The translations under genes were made by a program, and so were the position numbers. A stretch of 64,000 nucleotides of DNA from assembly GCA_016169945.1 (NCBI GenBank), contig JADLSH010000061.1, positions 1,054,001 to 1,118,000 on the forward strand. The letters run 5' to 3'. Positions 20,926-32,999 of the stretch are shown here, piece after piece (position 1 is the first letter of the stretch; each line of letters begins with the position of its first letter). Source of the DNA: Trachythela sp. YZ-2020. Its lineage: Eukaryota > Cnidaria > Anthozoa > Malacalcyonacea > Clavulariidae. The notes under the pieces are model-generated. The model saw nothing but the letters and a program-made list of their open reading frames with translations. It made no database searches and was not told the DNA's origin.

Positions 20926-22018
20926 AATTTGATAAGTGATAACACGTAGTAAGCCACAAATCCTAAACACATGAGATTGAACGTTCACCACTCAGTACTC
21001 ACCAGCCAACAGTAAAATCTATAAAACTTAAACACTAAGAAATTGAGGTAATCACTTTTATGAAACTGCAATTAGCAAGAAAATAGAATAAAGTTTGGCA
21101 GTTTGACTGTTATAAATATTTAAAAATGGCTGCTTGAGTGCTTGTGTGAATTCTGCGCTAGAGTATAATGGAAATGATTCTGAAATCCGCTGAGATTTCG
21201 AACACGGGCGGCTAACACTGACCTATATACTAGAGTGGAATATGGAAATTTCGGTCGAAAAAACGGAAGATGCAGGCTATTTGTTATGTACTAGTAACTA
21301 GAGTAAATTTTGAGTTTGTTTTTAGTTTTATAATTGTTTTGTGTTCTATTTCAAATCTCTACAAATACGGCGGGTCCGCGAATGGCGCAGGTTAGGCGCG
21401 CCATTGTCATTTTCCCCTCCGTGTTTTCACCACTACGTCCTGGTGTGAGTGGCTGTGTACGGCATGTATGGCTTTGCTGTGGGAATACAGTCTAACACAT
21501 CCAAACCGATTAAAACAAAGAAAAAAGCTGCGCATTTTGAGACATTGTATTTTACTCCAGTTACGTATAAAGATCATCGCTGTCGTGATGTGCATACTTG
21601 CTTTGATATAAAGCAGACAAGTTGACTCACACAAATTTTGTATACACGGTAGAACGGATGCCTATAACTCGAAAAGTATGGCGTAAACGAAAAAGGTTTT
21701 TGCTCCTTAACTATTGTTCTACATTGTGGCAAAGTTTGGAAGGAATCGGATAAAACTTGCACGGTGCATTTCTCTTTTTGTGAGGACAATCTGAGAATAT
21801 TTCATTCTGCGTAAAAGGCCAAAAGAGATTTCGCGGGGGTTTTCCGCTCCCTGTTGTGTTTCCCCGCCCTCTGTTCTCACTTCAAACTGTAAGCCAATCA
21901 GATCGAACCTCATCAAAGTACTTTTTGGCAAGGTGCTCTGGGCAAGGTGGTTCTGGCTCATTTATTGATTATCTTGTTTGTTATAAGTGCGTGACAGGCA
22001 AAACAAAAACATTAAAAT
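20926..22018. other. Intergenic, no supported gene
   Basis: Upstream flank of the zinc-finger gene. A GC-richer stretch at 21365-21420 (tacggcgggtccgcgaatgg..) could belong to a promoter, but no TATA box or paired start is convincing. Nothing else is seen. Confidence 0.4.
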
Positions 22019-22188
22019 ATGCAGGCAAAACGCAAATGTAGGCAGAGCAAAGCGAATAAGGAGCAAGCTACCTGTAAATCAGCAAAACGAAAATGTAGGA
22101 GAACTGTGGTGCGCGACCAGGAGCCAAGTGAGGATTCACCTGGAGCTGAAAGCAAAGACACTCTTCTTCAGGACATGAGAGCTATTGG
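22019..22188 (+). CDS. Possible first exon of an unknown Lys/Cys-rich protein
   Basis: ATG at 22019 opens 56 codons rich in Lys, Arg and Cys with two similar blocks ('AKRKCRQSK' and 'AKRKCRRTV'), then an acidic 'DQEPSEDSPGAESKD', ending at a good donor (attgg|gtatgt, 22189). The composition and donor suggest a real first exon, but I find no second exon and recognise no family. It lies upstream of, and opposite to, the Mutator-like transposase and might be a second gene of the same transposon; that is speculation. Confidence 0.25.
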
Positions 22189-23540
22189 GTATGTGCGTTA
22201 CTTCTTATTTACACTTTTTCCTGTAACAGTTTTCTCAAACGCTGAATGAAACAATATTTCAAATGCAGATTCGACGGGACGAGTTTCGTAAAGAACCTTG
22301 AAACAAGCGTTGCTGACCGATAAAAAAGAGGAAAACCTGCGAGAAGAATACGCTACATTCATTACTGTCAATGGGCTCATGCATTGCTGGTATAAAGTAG
22401 AATCCAATACTAAAATGATCTTATTTGACTTGTTAGTGTGATTTACTGTAGCTTTTCAATTTATAAGGTAGCGTCTATAATCATGCACGGCTCAATAAAG
22501 GCGCGAATATGTACTATAGCTGTGCCATATATTTTGGCTGGCAAAGCACCGCATTTTACACGAGCTAAAAATACTTCGGATGCAGATAATCATCACGGCA
22601 GCTATATTCAAGATTTGGGTCTGTATAATATTATTGATTACCTCAGAATTGGCACAGTGTATAATTAAATATATAACTAACTTTATGTCTTTATGATTTA
22701 TTTTAGAATGCATTCCCTGTTTCTCTAAATGTGTTCTGTGAGGTACTGAACTTGCCACAAGGATAAATAGTATTGTGTAACATAATAGTTATGTATATAT
22801 AGTCGAGTAGTGTGCCTGTTGAACTTTTCATTTCATGTTTCGCATGTAAAGTAAATATTTTGAGTGCAGGCTGCAAAACTTTTAGTTGTTTTTACATGTA
22901 TATTACTATTATCTTATATTTTTACATGCATGCACGTCAGCCGAAATTTGCCGTAAAAAAGGGCTATGGTTATAAAGAAAAACGAATTACACTGTCTTCT
23001 GTCAGTCCTAAATATTGTTTGTTTTCTAGTTCAGCTTATGAAATAAAGTCGTCTGGAAACGAAAAGCAACTAAGTCTAACATCATCTATATATATTGAAT
23101 ATATAATAATTATGTAAAATATGTTCCTTTTTACTAAAGAACATGCAATGTCAAATATTATCGTGCAGGAACTGTTCGTTGAAGATAATCTAACTTTGCT
23201 TTACAGTACAATAGAAGTACTTACAATAAATAATTTAAGATTGTGTACATTTGTCCTTTACTTTACTTATGGTATATAAAATAATGGCCAAAACTTGTCC
23301 ACAACAGTCCGTTTCTGTAGCCTAGGAATTACCAGGACCACCTATAGTGATGAATCCCACAGTGTGAAACAATGTTGTGGACAACTTTTTGTGGGATAAA
23401 AACTATTCTGTATTTGCTTTATATCTATAATCTATATCATATTGAACAGCCTTCAGTACTTCGTTCATACTTCGTGGACTAAATCATGCACATTTATACT
23501 TGTAGATGTATATATCCCCACAAAAGTATTTAGCATAGTG
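22189..23540. other. No supported gene
   Basis: AT-rich; several short frames on both strands with no splice or motif support. Nothing recognised. Confidence 0.45.
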
Positions 23541-25446
23541 TTACATCTTACACTTTCTCTGTGTTTTTCTCCTTCCCTTCCCCTTTGTAGCAGGCACACG
23601 TTTTCCACCATCACCATAGAATTCCTGTGATTTGTATTGAATCCCCTCTTTATGTACAAATCCATCAGCTTTGTTTGCCCCCTTCCGTTTATATTTCTTC
23701 CTTCGTTCCTTTACAGCTGACTTCTCTTTATACTCTGCGGACTTTCTGCCACGCATTCATCATTTTCTCATCTACAAATAACCCTATTTTCGCGAGTAAC
23801 TGCGCGTACGTGACTTCCACTCAGCTGTTGAACAGCAAACAGTCAAGACTCACAGCTAAGCTGGTCTCACGAGGAGAAGTGTACTGTTCTTTGGGGGCAA
23901 GTCCCCATATAACATGGTGTAGAGACTCGTTTGGGTTTTGTGTTGCGCACCTTTCACAACCGGCTAGAAAGTGCTCATCATCCAGTCGGTCGAAAAGGGG
24001 TTTGATCACTTCGACGGGGTTTGATCACTGGACAAAAGCCATGCTGGGTGGTTTCCACAGTACTGGCATAATGGAACAGTATTGCTTTCGTAGCCTTGGC
24101 CATGGCCTTTGTATTGCCTTGATTTTGGCGAATACAAAGACCATAGAAGCTTTGAATGGCGTCAATTCGTGCTATGGTAAGCCTACCTGCTCCACTCAAA
24201 CCTTTTCCATCTGCAAGATGTTTTCCTTTTAAAGAAATAGAATAAGCTTGTGAGATTACTGTCACAAGTTTATACCATTAAATTGCGCACATGCAAGATA
24301 AAACAATTCTTTACAACGCTAATAACCAAACAACAGAAATTCCGACACACAAACGCATGCTATTTTGTTTACTTTCAAACACGCAAGCCTGAGAAATGTT
24401 TTTAAATGTCATAAAACGTTAAACAATTGAACTTTTTCGTGCATATGAAATTCAATTCGAATTTCAAACATATACTCTTAGTCTTAATTTCAAAGAGCAT
24501 ACCGACGCCTAGGAAAATTGTATGTGTATACCTTTATGCTTCGTACGAAAACATGCAGATTCCAACATATTTGCGTTTTAACACATAGGTATACTGCAAA
24601 GTATACTGTATTAAGAGTGCAGTAATTACCTTTGTAGTCACGGAATAGTGACCTCAAATTTGTTCCCGTTCTTTTCGTAACATGGGCTATACAATCCACT
24701 TTCGGAATATACACCGTTTTGCTATATGGTTTTTCGATGCAAATACTGTTGTAAGAGGAGGAATCCCCATCACCAATGAATGGAATGTATCGTAACTTTC
24801 GCTTCTCGATAGATCTTCTACACAGTTGTAATACTCCTGATGATTCCATAGCCTAAATTAGTATTGTTAGAGACAATTAATTTTAAAACTAACAGATTAC
24901 ATTGCGTTTGATATAGGTAATTAATGCGTTATGATAAAGTAGGATTTTCATACCTGCGCACTCCCTTCATGATTGAGTAAACAATTCGGCTCGTGTGTAA
25001 TGTACCAAGATAGGTAATCTAGGCGACTCAATTCTCCTCTAGCTCTCTTTTCTTCTATTCCTTTGCAATGGTTACATTCTCTCGTCAAGTAGGCAACATC
25101 CAAGACTTTTCCCGTGTCTTCCGAGACAGCAGCAACGAGACCATCTCGTGCAGACCAACCTCGCGAACTCCACAAACAGTCGAAGCTGGCACTGACATCA
25201 ACAACAGTTTCTCCCAATTCTTGATCTGTGGAGTCTGCTGCAACTTCGCCCACTGTTCGTTTAAGTTGTTTCAATTGCATAGAAGCATGATTGAAATCCG
25301 TCTCGGCTAGATCCTGTATCTTTTCCTCAATTACTGTTATGTGTTTGTCCCACGTGTAGAATGGCGTGAGACCGAGAAGACTAAAGCAATTTTGCGCAGC
25401 AGATCGTCCTTTTCCAAAGGCCCGAAAAGCAACAACAGTTACTTAT
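23541..25446 (-). pseudogene. Mutator-like transposase (three exons, stops and frameshifts)
   Basis: Exons: about 25446-24954 ('FRAFGKGRSAAQ', then the first catalytic block 'SFDCLWSSRGWSARDGLVAAVS', 'LTRECNHC'); 24852-24630 ('RSIEKRKLRYIPFIGDGDSSSY', 'DCIAHVTKRTGTNLR'); 24225-23541 ('GLSGAGRLTIARIDAIQSFYG', 'HFLAGCERCATQNPNESLHHVIW'). Donors at 24953 and 24629 and acceptors before 24852 and 24225 are good and in phase. The D of SFD and the D of GDGDS fit the DDE triad of the animal Mutator-like family. Damage: a 19-base partial duplication near 23985-24025 that also replaces an expected Trp/Lys-rich segment, an in-frame TGA near 23820, and a frameshift near 23755 in the basic tail. No terminal inverted repeats were found by eye. 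Confidence 0.78.
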
Positions 25447-25768
25447 TCTCAGCGCTCTCACTCACTCCTGGCATTGAGATTGGGCAGCGACAGTCCCGAC
25501 TCGTTATGAACCCTATCCTAAATAAACGGGAAGGTTGGGTGGGACCATAACGAGACGAGACTGTATCGTGGAACAGAAGGGAGCAAGAACAGTGAGAACA
25601 ACAGCGTGAGGGTTGGTTGCTATAGTAAGCTAATCCGTGTCTTGGACAGAAATGAGACTCACCTCTTAGTTTTATCTCTCTTTTATGCTTGAGTGAGACC
25701 GCTGAGAATAGTTACTTATTCTCAGCGCTCTCACTCACTCCTGGCATTGAGATTGGGCAGCGACAGTC
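25437..25768. repeat. 59-bp direct repeats flanking a 214-bp segment
   Basis: 25437-25495 and 25710-25768 are identical (agttacttattctcagcgct through gggcagcgacagtc). The second copy is embedded in a minus-strand open frame (25712-26008); the first abuts the truncated 5' end of the Mutator-like exon. This is either a local duplication that brought a 214-bp insert, or unequal exchange. The identity over 59 bases suggests it is recent. Confidence 0.85.
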
Positions 25769-26008
25769 TCTGTAAGAATGTCCTATGCACATATAACATA
25801 GGCTAAAAGAACAGCCCATTCTCAAAAGCACGATGGAGCCTCTGCCATGCCCAATCTCAAAACCGAACGCTGAAACTAATGACTGGTCGCTTTGAAATTG
25901 TTGCATAATTTCGTTCCACTGTTTTTTATGCTGGTGAAGTTCTCCGGCTACAAAGTGGTTAGGGTCACGAAACCCTAGTTGAGACATCGGCGAGAGCTGC
26001 GCCATCAA
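25712..26008 (-). pseudogene. Unclassified reading frame, possible retroelement or transposase fragment
   Basis: A 98-codon frame with 'NHFVAGELHQHKKQWNEIMQQF' and 'SDQSLVSAFGFEIGHGRG', ending in the 59-bp repeat. The spacing is reminiscent of the segment just before RT in YR retroelements, but similarity is weak. It could alternatively be an upstream exon of the adjacent Mutator-like gene, since strand and position fit. Function not assigned. Confidence 0.25.
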
Positions 26009-26514
26009 GCACAGACGTTACAAATTGTCGCGGAATATGGGCGTTATTTATCATCCTCTGGGCGTGATTAACACATTTTGACCTATCGTACTTGATCCAT
26101 GACACCGTGTTATAAGAGATACTCGTTGGATCAAAAGTTGATGTCTTTCCTAATCATGAAATGTGTGATAGGAGTCCTATTAAAAAAGGAAGGAAAAAGA
26201 AATTGAATAAAGGAATGGCCCAGGGGATGACAAACTCAGCCCCAGGTGTCCGAGAGGAAAATCTAGATTCCCTTTGAGAATGTCATCCCCAAGGAAAGAG
26301 AGAAAGATAAGGAGAAATGGATTCTATTTATTGTGAGCCAATATATCACACGTATATATTAAATCCCAATAAACTTAATATGTTTTGTTTCGTTTATATA
26401 TGTCGAAAGCACCTCCGATTTTCAAATTCATTTTTTTTAATTTCCTTAAATTCCAAAATATTTATAAAAACATTTAATAAACGGCAATTCAAGGGTCTTG
26501 AAAAATATTTCCTA
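26009..26514. other. No supported gene
   Basis: Contains an imperfect inverted pair, ccaggggatgacaaactc (26220) and gagaatgtcatccccaagg (26276), about 60 bases apart, probably a small hairpin or MITE remnant. Otherwise AT-rich with nothing recognised. Confidence 0.4.
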
Positions 26515-26925
26515 ACAAGAATAGCCCGCAAAGCCATGGTGGCAATATACGTTATAAGCAGGGCAATGGATAAATATAACTCTGAAGTGAGTATGAAAAT
26601 GTTTTAACTTGAATAGCCCGCAAAGCCATGATGGCAATACGTTAAAAGCAGGGCAACGGATAATATAAAATTCTAAATTGAGTATAGGAAAATGTTTAAC
26701 AATGTCAATGTATAGCCCGCAAAGCTTTTATGGCAATACGTTAGAAGCAGGGCAATGGATAAATATATAACTCGTTGAAGTGAGTATGAAAATGTTTAAA
26801 CATGAATAGCCCGCAAAGCCATGATGGCAATACGTTAAAAAACAGGGCAACGGATAATATATAAACTCTAAATCGAGTATAGGAAAATGTTTAACAATGT
26901 CAATGTATAGCCCGCAAGTAGCTTA
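26515..26925. repeat. Tandem repeat, about 98-bp units in alternating A/B order
   Basis: Four and a fraction units, each starting atagcccgcaaagc and containing ggcaatacgtta and agcagggcaa. Units 1 and 3 share gaagtgagtatgaaaatg; units 2 and 4 share gagtataggaaaatg and acaatgtcaatg. The ABAB order means a dimeric higher-order unit of about 196 bp was duplicated. Confidence 0.88.
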
Positions 26926-26983
26926 ACCTGCCTAACCACCGTCGGAAGTAATTAGTATTCAAAATAGCGTCGCGTCCGTCATA

Positions 26984-29900
26984 TGTGACCTTCCATGGGA
27001 AAACATACCTTAACGATATTTAGTTGAAACGGCCAAAAAAACGGATAGCGAACGGATAGAGAACGTTTTGTTATAACGCTTCAACGAATCTCAAAAACGT
27101 TTTGACGATTTGAGTAAAAAATCTGAACGAATAAAGTCGAGGATTTGAACGGATAAAAAAACGTTCTATCAGAAGTCGTTTGAACGAATTAAATTATTTA
27201 ACGTTCCTAACGAAATTCGCCATAACGCATAGATTAAGGATAGCTGTCAACGGAATAGAATAATGTGGCAAACAAGTAACCTCTATCGGCGCACAAAAGT
27301 ACTCAAGTGATATAAATATTATACAAATTTAACTAAACATTCTGGTAAATTACGCTATGAGTATTGTTCGAAAATTCGAAGATATAGTACAGCAGTTATA
27401 TTAGTTACATGAAGGTGTACAGTATGAATTATTGTGCAGTATTCTTTAAATTTGACATATATTGAGATATTCAATAACTATTCTGGAAGATGTTTCAAAC
27501 CTCTGTTGCGGAAACCACGCTGCCAAAACAAGGCAAGGCACAGGCTATAATTTAGACAGTTGAACTTTGGATATGCTATATTCTATAGTATACATGTGTG
27601 GCTATTCTCCTTAAGCAGCTTAAATCTCGCGCCAATTGATTTAATTTCCTGCCTGAAATAATTATTATGAAGAAAAAATTGTCAACAGATCAAAGCAAAA
27701 TCTATTGCGCGTTAAAGAGTATAGATTATATGAATGTTTATTATGCGCCCAACCTTTTACATAGTTATAAACCAAACTTGTATTCTGTAGCCGTATTTAT
27801 ACTAAAGAGTGAAGACGGTGACCATTGTGGTATAATTATCGCAGGTCACCATCAATTAATACAGCTATGTTATTAAAACGGATGCATCTAAAGTTGTATC
27901 TATATTGTGGGAGCAAACACTATAGACATTGGTTTCATTCTCTTTATTATTTATTTAGTTATTTACATCAATTCCAAGGTCGCCATTTTTGTTGCCATAT
28001 TTTTTCCTACACTGCAGTTATATGCTCTCATTTTGCGAGCACACGACCACATATACAAGTGTTATGCTGTTTGAACATCATTTTTTTTTGTTATCCGTTT
28101 TTAAATTTCACCTAATCACAGGTTCCTCACCAACTTTCGGTGTGGGAATAATTATGTGAAGTAATTTTACAGTTTTAGTGAGGGAGCGTAATTAAGGTGT
28201 CCAAAACCACACAAAGGCCGAGGTTAATCTACAAAAAACCCGGCACATCCTATAAAGCTGCATATACGGTAGTTCCAGAAAACTGCATTTAAATGACACT
28301 ATTTTAACGACATCACCTTACGCCGGTCCCCAACCGCAAATTATTAACTCTAGATCAATACATGTTATTAATTAACTAAGTTCTTGGTGGTCACTGAATT
28401 TCATCAGGAAATATTTTATTTCCCTCCATACTAGAGCATCTACACAGAAATTAATGATAGAAAATAGCATACAATGTCAACTGTCTAAATGTTTCTAAGC
28501 TATCTGCGCTAGCTATAGTACCCTGAAAAGGAAACCAATTATGCCATGTCTAAGACCTGGCATAAATGGTAAATTTTCGTTAGTTAACGTCCGGCGTTCC
28601 CGAACTTAAATTCGAATGTCCGGCGTTCCGCAATTCCGAATGTCCGGATTTCCACCCTGAAAAGCAACCTAATACTCGACCCTGGCAGCAATAGTGCACA
28701 GTTTTTTTTACTAAGGCATATAGCAATAGCAAACTGCCCATATAGAAACAGCGGTTCGAAAGTACACTCCAGCCGCCCATATAGAAACGACAGTCCCAAA
28801 CCCATGCACAGGGGAGTTTATACTCACCAATATAACAAAAGAGTGATCCTCATTCACTTCGAGACATCAACTTGTGACACAATTTGTGCCTCGTGCCTAT
28901 CTACGATAATTCAAGCAAGACTTCCCCAGACATCCACATTGTCAAGTAAGCATAACATAACAACATAACACAATGACATGTGTCTGGCAAAATCTTTTAT
29001 GTTTGTCCTGCCTATTATTATCCTTGCAATTTTGAGGTTGCATCTACACACAAATTCATTCAAAATGTTTTTATAAACTTGGTAAGCAATTCTTGTTTGA
29101 GTGTGGGTAAATGCACCCTATTTAAATTATCCCAGTTATGTGACCACCAAGCTAAACTACGCAAACCTCATGCCAAGCCACTTTGAACGTCTGGCAACCT
29201 TTCAACTGATGTTTATTCACGATACATCAATTTCCTCTTGTCATAATAAGCAATCTAAAGCGAGTTATATACCAGTATTGCATTAGATAAATCTTTCTAT
29301 AATAGATAACTACAGTAATTAGTAAATATGTTCTGTATCTACTATATCAAAAAGGCATGTCATGTAATGCCAATTTGGTTTTCAGCCAGCATATATTTAA
29401 ACTAAAGCAGGTTTTAAATAGTGCACACCAAAGATACTAATACAATCGGTGGATTTATAGGAGGCTAGATTAAGTTAACTAAACGCAGAAATGTTAATTT
29501 TATGGTCATGAGGTTCAGAGGAGTACATTTATTTATTTTCGAGTCGTTATTCATTAAACTTGCCTGATGAGTGATGAGCAAAGTACATGTAAAATCGACC
29601 TTCAGACCTTGGACACTTATTTACTGCTGTACATATAGTTAGCTGGCTATAAAGTATGCTAAATTGGTAAAACATATTCAACTGAACTTACCATATATAT
29701 GCAATTTTACAATGACTCGCCAGATTTTTTCTCTCACCACGTATGTTATACCGACAATATATATAACATGTATATGAACGTCCGCGCTTGAATTGGTGCA
29801 TACTAAATATTCGGCGGTATTAAACCAGATTACCGCCGTGTTCTCACTCATATTTACCATATATCTAATGTACAGTAGGCCATATAGTAGATTAATTTGC

Positions 29901-30852
29901 CTCGAATTAAGCCGAAGGCACGCATTGATTGACTTTACAGTGGTGACAACTACAGCATGCATGTATATGACGTCAAAACCAACGGGGGTCAGTCCTGGGT
30001 GTCAATCCTATATTAATGGAGAGACATATACAAACCCCATTATGCTATTAAGTATAGTAAAATAACGTTGCAGTGTAAGGGCACTTGCGTGAGTGCAAAT
30101 ATGAACTGTTTTAAAGTTCGTTTTACTTGTACACAAAACACACGGATTTTATAAATATCATTGAAAGGAACGTGTATCTTGCATCTGGCAATACAGTTGT
30201 TATAATACGACATATGGCTTGCGATTTTGTGTGTCCTGTCGAACTTTATGAAACTCTACAGAATTGTATAGGCACCGCTTTCCATCATTGCACTCTCTGA
30301 ACCGGCTGTTCAAAAACGATTAGTAGATTTTTAAAAGAACCATTTTTACGTTATGCTTGAAATAATTGCATTTCGGCAAAAATAATAATAGCATTTCATG
30401 TAGTTCACGCTAAGACAGAATCGACAAGCGCACGGAAGAAGATTCGAGTAGCCTATAAACACCCAATTTCCTTTTACACAAATTGTATTAAGGAGCAGGC
30501 GTGAATCGCTTTGTAGGAGTATTTCTCTGCAACACTTTCTATGCTTATCCTATAAGATTCTAACATTGCAAAAGGTTGGTGAATTTAGTGTTTGTTTGAA
30601 CGAAATCCAATATCGCTCGAACGAAATCTAATCGTTCGAATGAACGCTAAATCCAAATGTTTGAACGGTTTTGAAACATTTTTCTTACGTTTTTTTCCAT
30701 GCGTTTCAACGGGCCGTTAGGAAATACGAACGTTCTCCAAAATCGTTTTAACGAAACGCTGAAGCGCCTGAACGCCTAACGAACGGATACCGAACGAATT
30801 TTTAGCACGTTTTTCAAAAGCGTTAAGGTATGTTTTCCCATGGAAGGTCACA
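26984..30852. mobile_element. E4: 3,869-bp TA-target element with AACG-rich subterminal regions
   Basis: Terminal inverted repeats of about 33 bp start TGTGACCTTCCATGGGAAAA at the left and are mirrored at the right (30820-30852). TA flanks both ends (26982-26983 and 30853-30854). Inside each end, for 150-250 bases, the sequence is packed with aacggata, gaacgaat and aaacgtt motifs (27027-27235 and 30595-30830), likely transposase-binding sites. The middle (27240-30590) has only short frames (for example 27667-27876 and 29793-30065) without motifs. It is a non-autonomous element of unknown superfamily. Confidence 0.82.
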
Positions 30853-30874
30853 TATTGGGAAGTGACGTCATAGT

Positions 30875-31040
30875 TGTACGTACGTATTGTACGTACGCAA
30901 TGTACGTACGCATTGTACGTACGTATTGTACGTACGCATTGTACGTACGCATTGTACGTACGCATTGTACGTACGCATTGTACGTACGCATTGTACGTAC
31001 GCATTGTACGTACGCATTGTACGTACGCATTGTACGTATA
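30875..31040. repeat. 13-bp minisatellite built on the palindrome GTACGTAC
   Basis: About 12 units of gtacgtacgcatt (some gtacgtacgtatt). Each unit carries the self-complementary octamer gtacgtac. It starts only about 22 bases beyond the E4 end. Open frames here are a consequence of the 13-bp period (39 bases = 13 codons). Confidence 0.9.
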
Positions 31041-31204
31041 ACACGTTCTAAAGCTAAGTGAAATATTCTATTTAGACAAAATCCTGCAAAATTTTACTAT
31101 TATCTCAAATATTGACAAAAATGCAGAAAATCGATTTTTATAATGCTATTTAGACAATATTAATCAGTTTCTTGCAACGAAAAATTACGGTTGTTTCGTA
31201 AGTG
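31041..31204. other. Short spacer between minisatellites
   Basis: Contains two tctatttagaca / gctatttagaca copies about 80 bases apart; nothing else. Confidence 0.4.
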
Positions 31205-31915
31205 CTTGTCTTGGCTCTGCAATTGCAGCGCCAAACTCCAATTTTGGCTCTGCAATTGCAGTGATAAACTCCAGTCTTGTCTCTGCAACTGCAGTGCCAA
31301 GATTGGAGTTTGGCGCTGCAATTGCAGAGCGAAGATTGGAGTTTGGCGCTGAAATTGCAGAGCCAAGATTGGAGTTTGGCGTTGCAATTGCAGAGCTAAG
31401 ATTGGAGTTTGGCGCTTCAATTGCAGAGCCAAGATTGGAGTTTGGCGCTGCAATTGCAGAGCCAAGATTAGAGTTTGGCACTGCAATTGCAGAGCCAAGA
31501 TTGGAGTTTGGCACTGCAGTTGCAGGGCCAAGATTATAGTTTGGCGCTGCAATTGCAGAGCCAAGATTAGAGTTTGGCGCTGCAATTGCAGAGCCAAGAT
31601 TGGAGTTTGGCGTTGCAAGTGCAGAGCCAAGATTAGAGTTTGGCGCTGCAATTGCAGAGCCAAGATTGGAGTTTGGCGCTGCAATTGCAGAGCCAAGATT
31701 GGAGTTTGGCGCTGCAATTGGAAGCCAATATTGGAGCTTGGCACTGCAATTGCAGAGCCAAGATTATAGTTTGGCACTGCAATGCAGAGCCAAGATTGGA
31801 GTTTGGCACTGCAATTGCAGAGCCAAGATTAGAGTTTGACGCTGCAATTGCAGAGCCAAGATTGGAGTTTGGCGCTGCAATTGCAGAGCCAAGATAGGAG
31901 TTTGGCATTGCAATT
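31205..31915. repeat. 33-bp minisatellite, about 21 units, with a strand switch near 31290
   Basis: The unit is gcaattgcagagccaagatt followed by ggagtttggcgct. Because 33 is divisible by 3 and the unit lacks stops in several frames, long open frames exist on both strands (11-residue repeats AIAEPRLEFGA on plus, LQLQRQTPILA on minus). Units from 31205 to about 31290 are in reverse orientation (ggctctgcaattgcagcg), the rest forward. There are no start context, splice sites or flanking coding sequence, so I treat it as a repeat, not a gene. Confidence 0.85.
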
Positions 31916-32999
31916 GCAAACATGCAAAGCTAACATGCAAAATATAACTATGTAATATATTGTCACTGCAAATGCAGCGCCAATTTCAACATTTTGATAC
32001 AAAATATATAATTCAGTATTGCCTCATCAACCTGACAGCATTCATTCAATTTTTTGGATTAACCTACACTACAATTATTACAGTTTTCTACCACTGAAAT
32101 TGTTTTCTACATACAATTTATAGAGTGTGTGCGGAAAATTCCACAGTGTAGAAGTGTCTTGCATGACTACACTTTGAATTTGTTTGCTCAGTTTACTGTG
32201 ACATGAAACCCCTAATTTGGCGTTTTGTCTCTGGACAAAGCTTCGAATCCTGTAGTTCAAACGCAGTAAAATATATACAGTCTTTCCAAAATTCGTCAGT
32301 CCATAGCTTCTGGCCGGCCCTTTGTACCCATGGCTACCATTTCTTATTCCACGAACGTCTCCAATATTCTACAAGGACCTTATCCTGACGCTTTTCAAAC
32401 ACTTTACACAGCCACAAATCCCCCACCAACAACAAACTCCCAAATGTCATCAACATGGGCTACTCCTGAAGGCCTGACATATGGTCCTGTATACACCTGA
32501 ACAAAATAACAAAACAGTGATCTTTTAATTTATATTATGAAACCAGCTAAAACAGGGAGGAGAAGGGAAGTTTCTGCGCTATAATGTACGTCCCACAGCA
32601 CGCTAATTAATTAAGTCTTGCAGAAGAGTTGTGGATCTCACTGCTTCTTTTAGGTTTAATCTCAAGTCTTGAACCAATCTCTGAACTGCTAGGACAGATC
32701 TATTTTAATCACGATAAGCAAATCAAGGCACAGCCGAACAGGCGGTCTTTATTTGTTTTCATACTTCAATCAAAATATTCTTTAGAGTTTCGTTCAACTG
32801 ATTCTTTGTATTCCTAAATCACAATTGCTCGTATAACGTAATTAAAAAAACATAGAAATATCCATTCATTCTGATTCTTTAATTCCTATTTCCTGGGCAG
32901 ACCAGGTGACAAATATTTCACTGCACGTGAAGTGCTAATCCTTATACTTTTATAAACAAATATATATTTCAATAAATTTACTATTTGGTCATACAGCCA
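31916..32999. other. No supported gene
   Basis: AT-rich intergenic sequence. Short frames at 32078-32260, 32203-32388 and 32629-32817 show no motifs. Nothing recognised. Confidence 0.45.

Noticed and set aside
20361..20927. 188-codon plus-strand frame across the zinc-finger gene
   Set aside because: Antisense shadow of the 84-base finger repeat; it repeats with the same period and has no independent motif.
30717..31061. Tyr/Arg-rich repeat proteins in the 13-bp array
   Set aside because: Consequence of a 13-bp period read in three frames; open on both strands.
31160..31777. 205-codon repeat protein (LQLQRQTPILA) in the 33-bp array
   Set aside because: The unit length is a multiple of three and lacks stops on both strands, so openness is automatic; no splice sites, start context or flanking domains.
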